Shown: positions 46,335-62,624 of the stretch, one piece after another | Position numbering within the stretch: the first letter of the stretch is position 1 | Layout of the letters: each line of letters starts with the position of its first letter | Origin: Dichomitus squalens LYAD-421 SS1 | Lineage: Eukaryota; Basidiomycota; Agaricomycetes; Polyporales; Polyporaceae | Assembly (NCBI RefSeq): GCF_000275845.1 | Contig: NW_006766892.1 | Location: 140,666 to 204,665, forward strand | Direction: 5' to 3' | Length of the DNA: 64,000 nt | Position numbers and translations under genes: made by a program | The notes under the pieces: model-generated | What the model was told of the DNA's origin: nothing | Seen by the model: only the letters and a program-made list of their open reading frames with translations | Database searches by the model: none

Positions 46335-46875
46335 TCATACCGCAGTTAGCTTGATCTCGTGTCGTCCTACGCTGAGGATGGGTTTCGAGACTCTGCTCCT
46401 TCAACTTGGTGTTCCAACGGCCGACAGCGTCGACCAACTCAACGTCGTCTGCATGCAGCCTCTCCGGGTCTCGGTACGGCTTGTCATCTTCCCCCTTCGA
46501 GGTCGCGTAGTAGTGGACAACGAGTCCATCTGGCCGCGAATGGTGGAACCCCCCACTGCATCGTAAGGGGTCAGCGTAAGAATCATTCACAGCGCTTCAC
46601 ATGCCGAAGAGATGCGGAAACACTACTCACATGTCGTTGCTCAGGTACTGCGGGTCGTTCCCTCGCAGGACGTACGCCTGCGTCGTCATCGGTACGTGCT
46701 GAACTTCCGACCCCACGATACGCATGTGGACGCGCGCCAAGCGCCTAGGGTAGTCCCCAGGGCGCACGGTGAGGAGCTCGAGGCTGGCCGTTCGCGTCCA
46801 TCGTCACCTTGCCGCGGAGTGTGGATGTCGCGAAGTAGTGTCTTTCAGTGATAACCAGCAGAAAGGGTGCATACT
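46335..46875 (-). pseudogene. Decayed intradiol dioxygenase copy
   Basis: Pieces in order align with the intact gene at 47291-48255: FLLVITERHYFATSTLRGKV, then LELLTVRPGDYPRRLARVHMR, MTTQAYVLRGND, HSRPDGLVV, VELVDAVGRWNTKLKEQSL and SVGRHEIKLTAV. Two frame breaks separate them, at about 46785 and about 46380. About 25 residues, including the segment matching NGQPVKNAIIDTWQADSSG, are missing. The AHIHMR iron-ligand motif of the intact copy reads ARVHMR, losing one histidine. The N-terminal exons are not found. The intron between the fourth and fifth pieces still has good splice signals, suggesting fairly recent decay. Confidence 0.75.
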
Positions 46876-47290
46876 CTGCTCAGCTTGGGGAGTCGAGCAT
46901 GTCGCGCAGCGATTGGGCGAGGGAACCGCGGCGTATCGGCAGCCCTAGTGTTACCTCCGAGCTTCGCTCGGCTCGGAGACCAGTATGCACATCCCATATA
47001 GCAAAGCACGAATGCTCAGTTCATGGAAGTGGCAGAAGCTAGTTACGCTCACATCCAGTTTAAGGCGCCATTTGCTGAAAGCATAATTGTCACAGGTCGA
47101 GTGCGCAGAACCCTTATCGTCACTGGAACCCAACTACATAAGCATGTGGTGAGCATCCACGCAATGCCGAAAGGATCTAGCACAGCCTCTGAAAGTATTC
47201 CATCCATGAGACGCCTCATCCCTCCCATGACCGAGTCGATGATTACCAAAACGCGAGGTAATTGTGCCGTACGTCCAGTGACCTTGCCTT

Positions 47291-48255
47291 TCAATACGCG
47301 GTGAGCTTTATCTGATGGCGACCGACGCTCTTGATATTCTTAGACAGGCCCTGCTCCTTCAGCTTCGCATTCCAGCGGTTGATCGCGTCCGCCATGTCGA
47401 CATCCTCTTGGGGCAACTTGGGGAGATCAAAGTACGACTTCCCATCCTTTGGATCCTCAGTAGCCCAGCAAATGGCCATGTTTCCGTCAGGGCGAGGGCG
47501 GAACTTGTTCGCCCTACATCGGATGTCCCAACCATATAGAGATCAGCCAAGGCAATTCAATATCTCGAGTTACGATTACGCACACATCATGGCTCATATG
47601 GACGGGGTCATTCCCGGTGCAAAGGTAGGTCTGAGTCGTCATCCGGTTGTGCTTCAAGCTGGCGGGTTGGATTCGCATGTGGATGTGCGCCGCGCGACTA
47701 AAGTAGTCTCCCGGGCGGACGGTTAGGAGCTCGACACGACCCTTCCCGTCGGTGATCATCTTGCCGCGAAGAGTCCAACTGAAGAAGTAATAGGTGCCGC
47801 TGCTATCTGCTTGCCAAGTATCGATGATAGCGTTCTTGACAGGCTGACCATTGGTGTCCTTGACCTCTAGAACGAGCAGGAAGGGGTCGAACTCTATACT
47901 CCTCAGTGAGTTATGGGGCTTTCAAAACGCATCAAAATACCGAACTTACTGTTAAAGAGCTCCGTAGACGACAGCACCGCCTGGCCCTCATCGACCTGTA
48001 CTCCGGGTGCGCCTTGGAGGAAGAAAGGCCCTATGAGGCGCCCTTGAGCACAGCCGTCGCTATACTGCTCTGGAGGTTATACAACCTACCTTCAATGTCG
48101 TCAAACCAATTCTTCGCACCGCGGAACCCGAGGAACCACGATAAAGGGTTGTCCAGCACGGTCATGACCCAGGTCGAGCGGATGACGAACCAAAGCCACA
48201 AAAGCGGACTCATACGCCTGTATGGAGCCCAGTCGGGAATACTTGAACGACCCAT
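47291..48255 (-). CDS. Intradiol ring-cleavage dioxygenase
   Basis: Four exons (48255-48090, 48042-47950, 47893-47584, 47513-47291) close in frame to 263 aa. RLIGPFFLQGAPGVQVDEG, VKDTNGQPVKNAIIDTWQAD, TLRGKMITDGKGRVELLTV, RPGDYFSRAAHIHMRI and RPRPDGNM follow the intradiol dioxygenase core. The HIH pair supplies two of the usual two-Tyr two-His Fe(III) ligands, and tyrosines occur at GTYYF and GDY. These enzymes open catechol or hydroxyquinol rings between the hydroxyls, a late step in lignin-aromatic breakdown. The first exon is unusual: it has a hydrophobic stretch (MSPLLWLWFVIRSTWVM) that could be a membrane anchor rather than a cleavable signal. The substrate is not determined. Confidence 0.85.
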
Positions 48256-49812
48256 TATGGATTGAGCCAGAAAGGTACGTAGTGTTCAGTGACTGAGATA
48301 TGTGTAGTCTGGATGCTGGAGTCAGGGCGGAGCGACGGGGAGAAGAGCTGGTGTAGGTTGGCAAGCTTCGCTCCCATCGTTTATATGGATGGCAGAGCAA
48401 GCGAGGCTTCTCCACGCTTCGCCTGCTTTGACACAGAAGCTCATTCGCATCTCGACTTCATCGTCGCGTGCTCGACGTCCGCCGTGCATGCATCAGCGGA
48501 TCTGGTATGTGGAGTAACGGCTACAGCAGCGTGGTTAGCCTATCCGGAGTACGGATTGACGCTTTTGGTCTCACGAGCCTGCTTGTTTCCAGCGTTCCAG
48601 TCACATTGAGCATGCTGATGGCTGATCGAACAATGGTAATTGTATAGGACTCAGATCTGACCATTAGGTCAGCGGTTAGTCAATAGGTATTCGTAGGCAT
48701 CTGAATCGTCTGGGGATGGAGGACATTTTGTGCGGTGAGCGCGTGAAGGATTGTCCGGATTTGGAGGCTATGCAACTACTGTAAGCCATGATTTCCCAGT
48801 TCTATTTAGCGAAGGAGCGTAGGCAGCACTTCAGGTGTGTACTCGTGCAGTCATCGTGTTACAGCCGTTCAAGCATGCAACATGTACCGATTCGCCAAGC
48901 CCCCTTTGGCGAGTATTTCTCAGAGGCCCTTTGTCCGATAGGGCTGGCGACACAGTGAGCATTGATGTCGAGGCCGTATCATACCTTCGGAATACTGTTC
49001 TTGATCATATTGAACAATGGTAGAGTTGACAAAACTCGGGTTGTTTAGTACATACGTAGTGTCCCAAACTCTTCCATGTACCAAGCGATTGGCAGCGTCA
49101 GCACTTCCCTGTGCTCGAGAACGTCGGACTTGTGAAACAGAGGGGACGTCCGCACGTGGAAAGTTTCGTATATTGGCACCAGCTGGTGCAGTACGGTGAA
49201 GGTTGACAGTCCTCCCGATTTGGACTATTTTTCCTCGGCGCCACAAAAACACCGTGTATGACTTTCGTTGACCAAACGTGTATGTGTGATCGCTACGAAA
49301 GGACGTGTTCTCTTCGTCTTCGAAAAAGTAATGGGTTCGCTTGAGCAATAGAGTATCACCCTCCGCGCGTTAGCATGCTGACGCCTGATGCTCTAGGCTT
49401 GACAATCCATTTGTCAGCTCCTTCCCTCCGTGCCCCGTTCAATTTCATAGGTACTGCTCACCTGTAGTTGGCGTGGACTCGTCTTCCCATCTGCACTTTT
49501 CGGACGTTCGGCTTACAGCTTCGGGACACGTCTCCGAAACCCACCTTTCGCTACGACTTGCATGTACAGCCAGTCAACCATCGTATGCGAGACACGCACA
49601 TATAGGAGAAAGAGAGATGTAAAGGAAGTTCAATGACCGTATCGTTTGCTACACATGCACACCGTGAAGTCTACGGGAATACACAATCCAGAAAAGCAGG
49701 CTGACCGCCATACTCCCCCCGAGCGCCTTCGCCCGGTCTTCGTGCCGCGACCAGCCCCGCACCTTCTTCGGGCTATGAGGGGGATAATGGTGACTATGCA
49801 CGGGGTGGGGGA
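48256..49812. other. Gene-poor region with one protein-like fragment
   Basis: On the minus strand at about 49200-49027 a 57-codon stretch reads STFTVLHQLVPIYETFHV and continues to TLPIAWYMEEFGTLR. It has coding-like composition and a donor-like GTATGT after it. Upstream in another frame is KSYTVFLWRRGKIVQIGRT. I could not build a full gene or recognise the family, so it may be a decayed fragment. The rest shows nothing. Confidence 0.4.
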
Positions 49813-51224
49813 TCACAAGCATTGAGAGTAGTAAGCTAACAAGGAGCAATCGTGGTCGTGAGCACGTGCAGCAGACAAGGAAGGAGCGCCGTACCGTTCA
49901 GGGCCTGGCAAGTGTAGGACGCAATGCACGCGGTCGCACCGGAGTAGCCTTGGCCGCCGCACTGACCGTACTGAGCGACGGTGCCGACGGGTGCGGAAGA
50001 CTGGGTCGGGGGCGCGCTAGTGCTCGAAGGGCCGACAGGGACAGTGGTGGGGACGGCAGTCGTCTGTTCGGCCCGGGAAGTCAGCATCCACTCAGAATCG
50101 CGTGCAGGCGATGACGGGACATACGGAAGCAGGAGGGGGAGCAGGGGACCCAGTGCCGCTGCCGTAGAGAGGGGGTCCGGGGATGGTGTAGTTCGTCTGG
50201 GTCATCGCCTCGTTCGTGTAGAGGTCGACAGTCACTATAAGCCGCGCAGAAACCGCGCACATCAGCGTCCCCGGATCGCCCCCGCAGATTAACAGAAGCA
50301 CGTACGACCAGGGTCAGAGGCCGAGTACGCCCCGGGGAACGACACGAGCTCGTCGGTCGTGGGCTGGAGCGAGCCGCCGCCGGTGATCTGGATCTGCGCG
50401 CACTCGGGGTAGAACTGCGCGGGGAGCGAGTGCAGCGCGATCGTCTCGAAGCGGATGAGGTAGTTGCCCGAGGGGACCGAGGCCGGGATCGTCGTCGTCC
50501 AGGACGAGTTCTGGTCGATCATCTTGCCTGAGCCCCAGTAGCCGTCGCCGACGGTGCCGCTGAGCAGGCCGGCCTCATCGATCTTGAACCACTTGAGAGT
50601 GTTGGCGTTCACGCCAGTGCAGGTCGAGCCCGGGCACTGGGCGAGGTAGGTCAACTGTGCAATGGGTGAAGGGTCGTGGTCAATCGCTGCAGTTCGAGGC
50701 GGCTCGAAGCGCGGGCATACCATGGGGCCGTAAGCGTGAGGCCAGACCTGGTTCCAGTACGCAGTGATGGGGTCGCCAGCCTTGGTCGTCGTGGTAAGCT
50801 GGAGCGCGCCGGAGGTACCGTCATCATTGCAGGCGAGAGTGGGGTCAGTCGGGTTGGTGATCGGGTTGCTGTAACACGATCTCGGTGAGCGCTAGCCCAG
50901 GCAATTCCTCGGGAATGGAATGGCGCCCTCGGAGTAGGTAGCAATATACGCACTAGGACGACCACGGGCGCTGGATCGTAGTCTGACCAGTGGGCGAGTT
51001 GTACGGCTAGAAAAAGCGAAACAAACGGGCATGTCAGTCTCGAGTGCGGTTGGCAGAGCGCGCCAGAGGGCGGATCGGGCGAGCACATAATCCAGGGCAG
51101 CGACACTCACAGCCCAGCCCTGGAAGATCTCGCCCTCGATCTTGTACGAGAGCACACCGCCGTGGGCGAAGACCTGCGGGAGCGCCGCGGAGGCGAGGGC
51201 GACGAGAGTGGCGAACGCGAACAT
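49813..51224 (-). CDS. AA9 lytic polysaccharide monooxygenase with C-terminal CBM1
   Basis: Seven exons (51224-51111, 51006-50954, 50868-50721, 50654-50309, 50234-50125, 50063-49895, 49835-49813) close in frame to 320 aa. A signal peptide (MFAFATLVALASAALPQVFA) is followed by HGGVLSYKI, so the mature protein starts with the copper-binding histidine. The second brace histidine is in VWPHAYGPM, the axial tyrosine in QFYPECAQI, and the typical PYNSPTGQTTIQRPWSSYNP block is present. A Ser/Thr/Pro linker (VPTTVPVGPSSTSAPPTQSS) leads to a CBM1 (YGQCGGQGYSGATAC) that is completed by a 23-nt last exon encoding AYYSQCL. It is secreted and oxidatively cleaves cellulose. Confidence 0.95.
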
Positions 51225-53075
51225 CCCTGTGTTAACTTGCGAGGCCTTTTGCTGCGGGAGGAGGGAGCAGGAGCTTGCGAGGCGAGCTTGACGGACCCCC
51301 AGCCCGACCCCGCGGGGCTTTATACGTCGCGTCCTGGTCCGTTGCAACGCATTCTCGAGGCTGCGGCGTCCGCGGGCCATGTGCGCGAGACCATACGACT
51401 AGTGCCGTGCCTTGCCAGGCAGCCCACGCCGAGGCTGGTATCACGTCCAGACGGCATACTCTGCGCAAGCCCTTCTGAAGCAGGACACGCGATTGGCCGA
51501 GGGGTCCTCGCGCGTCGGATATTCAGCGGATGCGGGGTCAACCCCGCACACAGGCCATTGAGTGCGCGAAGAGCCAATCTCCAGGAACGCGATTCAGCGA
51601 CGCAGCGCGTGTGGCCGGATGACGCACCTGCGCCGCGACGGAGCAGGAAAGATGGGCGAGGTGGCTGGCGGGGACGAGGCGCGTCGGGATTTCTTCGCAG
51701 GGTATATCCGATGTTTGCAGCTTCTGTTGCGCCGGAGCCTGTTCACGTGCGCGGTCGCTACGCGCGAGAGCGGGTGTCTGCGATGCATATAGTTATGTGC
51801 ATCTCGAGTGCTGTCGGTGGGCGGGATATATAGACCCACGCTCGAGTAGTGCTGAGTTTGGGCGCGAGTGACGCTGTAGGTCCCCACGAATACGCCTAGT
51901 AAACCAATTACGGAGTACGCGTATATGGGCGGCGCCGCGGACACGTTACGCATTGAATAGGCCCTCGGCACGCTCGGACTGTCCGATATCGAGAAGACGG
52001 TGGTCGTGCGTTGACAGGATAACATCCGGATGTGCGGTCGGCATGTCTTCGGTATGTCTTCTAGATCTGTCTGAGGGAGCAGTGCACGTGTGTTTCGGAG
52101 CCGCGACCAACAACACCAACATCTATCATCAATACCAAGTTGCAATTAGTAAGGCGGGACGGTGACAGGAATAGCCAAACCAGTGCTCCTCAGATCGCGA
52201 GGCGCAGCCGGGGGCCGTCTAGCCCATGGTCAAGCGTTGGATGTCGACGGTTGGCATCTCGGCGGCAGATAGACGGCAGGCAGCTCGTTCAGTCCCATAC
52301 GGCCCTCTCACGCCTATTCAACATGTCCCGTCCACGTCTTGTCATGACATGCCGAGTGCTATGAATATCGCCCTGTTTAACCGGGCGCTGACATACGAAG
52401 GGAAAACGACGTGCCTGCGTATGCAATGTCGGGACGACCATTGTACAAGCCGAACGGCCGGGCGGTAGCAAAATGGAAAGAACCTACATTTTTTCGTCTC
52501 CGTATTGCACTGGGAACGCAACTCGTCACTTCCAGGCATATGGCGTTCACAAGAGTTCATGCGGACGGTGCGTACAGAAGAGTGTGCGTGCAGCGTGGCA
52601 AAGCACTGGCACCAGCGCCGATGCGTAGCGTAAAGTCCGAGCTACCACCAACACGGTGAATTCGGCAGGAGGAATGGGCCGGTTAGCCGTTCTTTCGTTT
52701 GCTTCCATGAATACACGGGTGGGCCATCGGGCCGACATGCTTGAATAGATAGGTGCCTGTGGGGGATTCTCGAGGTGGCTCGCGGACTGCGCAGCCTTCT
52801 CGGGACTAACAGCAAGCTGGCTATTGTGTGGCGGCCTACTGCGGCACGGTCAACGCGTATTATGGAATGGAGCGAGAATAGCACAGAAGAGTGTGGACGC
52901 CGTTCCCAGTGTACTGTACTCCAGAACGGACGACGCAAGCATGAGCAAACGCCGCGTCAAGAGAAGCCGAAGGTATCCGGGTGGCATCGAAGTGGTGTGT
53001 TTCTTCCGGATACTGCGAACGCTGGTGTTCGGGACACATGAGCTCGCCGTTTGCAGAGGAACCAATGCGAATGAT
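51225..53075. other. Gene-poor region, no supported gene (about 1.85 kb)
   Basis: The first few hundred bases are the promoter of the AA9 gene. Elsewhere frames are under 185 codons, overlap on both strands and lack domains or splice-consistent chains. No repeat shared with other parts of the window was recognised. Confidence 0.5.
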
Positions 53076-53076
53076 T

Positions 53077-53500
53077 GGATGACTTCCCATAAGAATCTAC
53101 GGCTCTGGAGTGTCCGTAGACCTATATCGGAGCTCTAATCTCTCTAGAGATCTCGGGCGCTCAATGATCAGGCAGGGATATCCGGAGAGCGTCTAGTGCT
53201 ATGCACGTGTTCTCTTGGGCCTTACATCAGCACCCAATGTAGTAGGTGATTGATCCCAACACAATTTGTAATGATGGCACCTTCCTTTCGAGTCGTTTAC
53301 GACCTCAAGCGAGCATCTACGGCTGCGTTTAGGTCTAGAAAGGGGGGTCGACCCCCCCTTCTAGAATTTGGGCGCTTGCAGCATCTACGGACGTCGGTCT
53401 CAAAAGCGGAGTACAAATCGTTGTCGGCATCTCGGCGGATAGGACACTTTCAGTATCTACGGACGACAAAATGGCCGTAGATCCTTATGGGAAGTCATCC
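53077..53500. mobile_element. MITE-like element with 27-bp terminal inverted repeats
   Basis: Left terminus GGATGACTTCCCATAAGAAT (continuing CTACGGC) at 53077-53103 and its inverted copy at 53474-53500 match at 26 of 27 positions. The element is about 424 bp, has no transposase, and is flanked by ATT on both sides (53074-53076 and 53501-53503), a possible 3-bp target duplication of the kind made by PIF/Harbinger-type transposases. The interior contains several ATCTACGG sub-repeats (about 53316, 53382, 53455) and a central palindrome. Confidence 0.7.
53334..53365. repeat. 32-bp palindrome inside the MITE-like element
   Basis: TCTAGAAAGGGGGGTCGA and the bases after it form a self-complementary sequence centred on TCGA at 53348-53351, with one A/G mismatch between the arms and a run of six or seven G/C on each side. 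It could extrude as a hairpin. The function is not known. Confidence 0.75.
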
Positions 53501-53503
53501 ATT

Positions 53504-54387
53504 GACAATCGGAGGGGAAGCTGTACTTGTGATACACGCAGTGCGCACGAGCTTGCGGGAATCAGAGACATCAACGACTGGTATCCCGCCAATGCGATAT
53601 TGTTAGAGAGGCTATAGTGATCCCATGATATTCACATATCGAGTAGTCACTATCACAGGCCCATTTGAGGTGCCACGTAAGGTCGAAGCTTTGAAGCGGC
53701 GGGAGATGGGGTGAGAAGCTGGACAGGCTTCGTCGCGTTCTATGGGGAGCGTCGACGCCGACCACATCGGAGAGGGCAGGCGCTCGGGATGGTCGGCTAG
53801 TGGGATTCGGACGCGGAGAGGACGTTCTATCAGGCGCGAGGAGCCCACAAAGGGGTTTCCGAACGACGACTGGGAGCAAATGGTCGACGAACGAGAGCGG
53901 AGGGAACGACGCGGAGTGTTGAGGGGGAAGGTGAATCATTGATATCGACAAGCAGTGATGTGCAAAGGGGGAAACGTAAAAGGCGATGGGCACTGCAGTA
54001 CTGGTCATCTGACAATCAGGAAGCAAAGGCCGAGCACATCGCCCTGTGGTACTCGCGCCGGTGGACGTGGCAGGCGTGCAGGGGGGAGGGGGCAGCTGGG
54101 ATGGACTGAGGCCTCGTACGTACAGTATGTCGGGCGAGATCGTTGAGCGATAGAGTGTGTTGCTGGCGGTGTCGTAAATACGTATTGCAGTCGGCAAACG
54201 CGAGCTGGCTGGGGCTATTCCCTTTTTAGGTTGCGGTGTCGGGCGTCTACGCGGGGAACAGGCCAGACTCCCTCAGACGCTCGTTAGCCTTTTTGACCGT
54301 CTCCGTCCCTCTTTCCCAACCATCCTCGTCTTCCCCCTCCCGTCTCCCGCGCCCTCCCCCTCCCTCCGCCGCAGCGACAACACCGCC
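53504..54387. other. Intergenic upstream of F-box-like gene, no gene seen
   Basis: A minus-strand frame at 53571-54197 (208 codons) has low-complexity, proline/serine-rich content and no splice or domain support, so I treat it as non-coding. The last 100 bp are a C/T-rich leader ending at the ATG at 54388. Confidence 0.5.
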
Positions 54388-56342
54388 ATGCCCATTCTGA
54401 GCCTCCCCAATCCTCAACCTACTTCGTCATCACTGCGCAAGAAGCTCAGCGTCCGAGCTTTGTCCGTCAAGTTCCGCCACAAGTTGTACGTATTGCTTTT
54501 CTTGGCTAGCATCCGTCTCGTTCTCTCGCGGCTGCCCTTCTCGACCGCCCTTCTCGACCGCACTTGTCACACCGACGAAGTGCTCGTACACGAAGGATCA
54601 CAGCGTACAGAGGATCGGTTGCATGGGGCGCGAGTTCTTTGTCTTGGAGCTCCGTGCGAACTCGGAGGGCTTGACATCAATGTGGCGTCCTGTTCCTCGT
54701 CGCCTCAATCCGTCCCTTTTGGCCAGGTCCTAGACACTCTCATCAATCCCTCATCTTCCCTCTTCCCCACATCTGTGCCCTCTTTTACTGACAGTATCTT
54801 CACAGCCGCAGACCCAGGGCGCAACAGCCGTCCGAACCCGAAATCGTCCGGCTACCTCACATCCCGCCAGAGCTCTGGGGCCTCATCATTCAGCACGCCT
54901 GCTTGTTCCACCATGACCCTCTGGACACATCACAAGACCTTTCCTTCCTCGAGTCACCCTCCACGCAGCTCGCGACATACCGCTCTTGCATGGCTACAAA
55001 GCGGAACCTCTCTCTCGTGTCGTCGCAATGGAACGCCCTCACTCGCAGTTTCCTCTTCGAGTTCGTCTGGATATCGCGCGCAGCGCAGGCCAAAGCTTTG
55101 GCGCGAACCCTTCTCATGGAGTATGTGGAGAACTTTTCGTCCAGCGGGAAGTTCATCAGGCGACTCCACATCGAGACGCCAGCGCTCGAGCGGTGCGCAC
55201 CCGCCGACCTTCGAACTATACTCGATTACTCGCCGCACCTAGCCATCTACTCGGACCACCATTCCGTGCAACGTAACGTCCTCGAGGATTCGCCTGATCC
55301 CCGTTGTAGTCCAGAAGAGATTCTCAAGCTTGTCGCCCAGCCCAAGATCCGACGACTCAGCTGGACGAGCTACGACGATGTACCATTTGAGCTCCGAATG
55401 GCACCGCTCGTGAAGAACGTGACCACGCGACTGGAATACCTCGAACTGTCGTCTCGCTGTACGGACCTGTCAGGGTTCAACAACGCGCTCACGGCCTCTT
55501 CCACAACTGGCAACTTTGGCCACCTGCAGATGAATGTTCACCTGCCATCCTTGCGAGCGCTCAAGGTGTCGCTCGATAACAACACATTCGCCGTCTTGGC
55601 GTCATGGGACATGCCCGCACTAACGAACCTCTCCGTGATGTCCTCGGACTTCAGCTACACGGGCGAAGGCTTCTCGCGCTTCTTCCAGGCGCACGGCCGC
55701 AAGCTCATGCAGCTCGAGCTCGGCCACTCGTCCTCTCTCATTGAGGAATACTACCTCACTACTCCCCAACACCTCGTCGCCCTTCAGCAGCAGAACCAGA
55801 ACCAGCCCGCTCACTCGCCCCCTGTGCCTCTCGCGGAGTGGTGCCCGAACCTCCGTGAGTTCATCTGCTCGGCTGACGCCGAGTGGCACTGGCAGAGTCC
55901 CGACTGGATCGCGCCGCACATCCTCCTCCCGGCCCATCCCCGCGTGGAGCTGATCGGCATCCGCGACATCGACACGCGCCTGCTCGAAGACCCTATCTCA
56001 TCCCGACTCGACACCGACTCGACCTCGTCCACAATCCTCTCGTATGACTCTCTCGACGTCAACGATGCGGACACCCCATACTTCCTACTCTACGAGCAGA
56101 TCTCGTCCCTCCTGAGCCGCGACGCGTTCCCGAGTCTGCGCTTCGTGCGCGATCTGAGCGCGGAGAGCCACCGGATGCGCACGGTCAGGCCCAGCGCGCG
56201 TGTGCTGCAGTTCTGGAAGAAGGTCGTAGCGCGCTGCGCCGAGCGCGCCGTGTGGTTCGAAGACTGTACAGGGGTGAACGTCACGCAGGGCGCGCTCAGG
56301 CGCGCTACGCTCAATGTCGGTGGGGAGATGGGGGCCGCATGA
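54388..56342 (+). CDS. F-box-like protein with leucine-rich-type repeats
   Basis: Two exons (54388-54485 and 54806-56342, intron 320 nt) give 544 aa. After a basic N-terminus the protein reads LPHIPPELWGLIIQHACLF, the form the F-box takes in most mushroom proteins, followed by LSLVSSQWNALTRSFLFEFV. The remainder has irregular leucine-rich strands (TRLEYLELSSRCTDLSGF, LHLPSLRALKVSLDNNTF-like segments, LTNLSVMSSD) as in the expanded basidiomycete F-box families. F-box proteins recruit substrates to SCF ubiquitin ligases; the substrate here is unknown. Such genes are numerous and fast-evolving in Agaricomycetes. Confidence 0.82.
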
Positions 56343-57544
56343 TGCGGTTCTCATCATGCCCACCCATGAGGTTTTTGGATATGCAGCGCGGCCGCCCGCG
56401 AGGTTCTTGGATACGTGTATTGGTTTTCTTTCTGATGCCGCGCTGCGGCCACGACAACGACTATGCCGACGACATTATATGACATGACATGACACGATAT
56501 GACTTACATGCGCCCCTCCCTTCCCCTCCTCCAACCATCTCATGCGCTCTCCGCCATTGCGTTTCAAGCATCAACCAACCGTCAACACCGAACATACCAT
56601 CCGCATACAGCATCGCCACCAATACCCCTGTCCATCATCAACGTCAACACGCAACACAATCATCTACCATCCCGTGTACACTCAATCCCCGTTAACACCA
56701 TCGATCTCATCCCGCATCCCTCCCGCAGCTTCCGCGTCCCCGTCTCTGCCCGCACACGCAATTCCGAGTGTACATACATACCCTTCACGTCGCATCTATC
56801 CGCCCTCCCAGATTTTTCTCTCGTCGCGCGCCCGCATTTCAGAGCATCTAAACTAAGCCCTCGTCTCGTCGGTCTCCGTCTCCGTCGTCTTTGCTGTGCT
56901 TCCCTCCCACGTCCTGTTATCTCGTCCCCATCCGAGTCTTTGGAGTTGTCACAACATCTTACCACACACACATTGTACGCTGCATAGATGGCCGTCTGAA
57001 ATTTCTCTTCGTCGTCGTTCGACCGATTTTCCTTCGATTGGCGGGCACGTCTGTCGGTTTCCCAGTCGTCCTTCTGCGTCGTCGGCATCGCCATGGCAGT
57101 TCGCCCTCGGACCGTTTCTCTCCCACTCTGTTTTGGGCTGCATGTTAATAGGGTGAGGAGGCTCCGGGCTAGGTTGGCGTCTGTACATCAGTTTCTCACT
57201 GGGCCGTCTGGGGCGCTCAGGCTGTCTGTTGTATCTGCTAGCATAGTGAGGTGAGATATGTAGTGGTCAATGCATGGTTCCGAAGTAGTCTTTCGCGCGC
57301 TGGCTTTGGCACTTGGAGCGTGTTACGTCGCAGACAAAACGACCGGAATCAAATATCTAGAAAGCACAGTACAGTACGGGGTAACAAGATAGGGTGTACA
57401 GGTACTAACTACGCAGCTACGGTGCAATACAATAAGCACACAAATAAATCTACAACAAGTCCAAGCACGGCGCGCGCCCCATGTCCGCGCTCTCAGCCCA
57501 GTAAATCCCTCCCGAAGCCAGGCCCGAGTCTATAATCCGAACCT
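56343..57544. other. Intergenic between convergent genes, no gene seen (1.2 kb)
   Basis: It contains the 3' flanks of the F-box-like gene and SMC5. A plus-strand frame at 56499-56987 (162 codons) is C/T-rich low-complexity DNA without a domain or a sensible start context. Nothing else was recognised. Confidence 0.55.
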
Positions 57545-62252
<4,708 letters not shown>

Positions 62253-62624
62253 CCCTGGTCAGGCGCGTCGCCGCCGAGCACGTTGGGCTGAGATGGTGGA
62301 CGATGCGGTCGCTGGCGTCTAGCAACCGAAATGGCAGGAGCAGAAACGCCGTCGCCCTTGCCTCGACGCGTCGCGCGTATCTCCTGCATTAGGGCAGGTT
62401 AAATCGTAACAACGCACGTGACTGTATTTCGTGACTCGGCGCGCTCCCGTCTGCGATCCCGCACGATAGACGCCTGTCATACAGACTGCCAAGATGGCCA
62501 CTCGTCTGCATCTGCGAGTCGAGCTAGATCCCTGCATTCCTCGACTGGAATCCGGGTCGCGATGAAGATCAGTAGGTTGTTCTTGATATCTCTCAACTGC
62601 GCGCCCTCCGGACTGAAGAAATGG
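62253..62624. promoter_or_regulatory. Divergent promoter region of SMC5 and HAM1
   Basis: These 372 bp separate the two start codons. The HAM1 frame stays open upstream to 62418, but the extra residues do not resemble the family, so this is probably leader. No TATA box is obvious. Confidence 0.4.

Noticed and set aside
53571..54197. A 208-codon minus-strand frame near the MITE-like element
   Set aside because: Proline/serine low complexity, no domain, and it overlaps other frames equally well.
56499..56987. A 162-codon plus-strand frame downstream of the F-box-like gene
   Set aside because: Low-complexity C/T-rich 3' flank; no domain and no conserved block.
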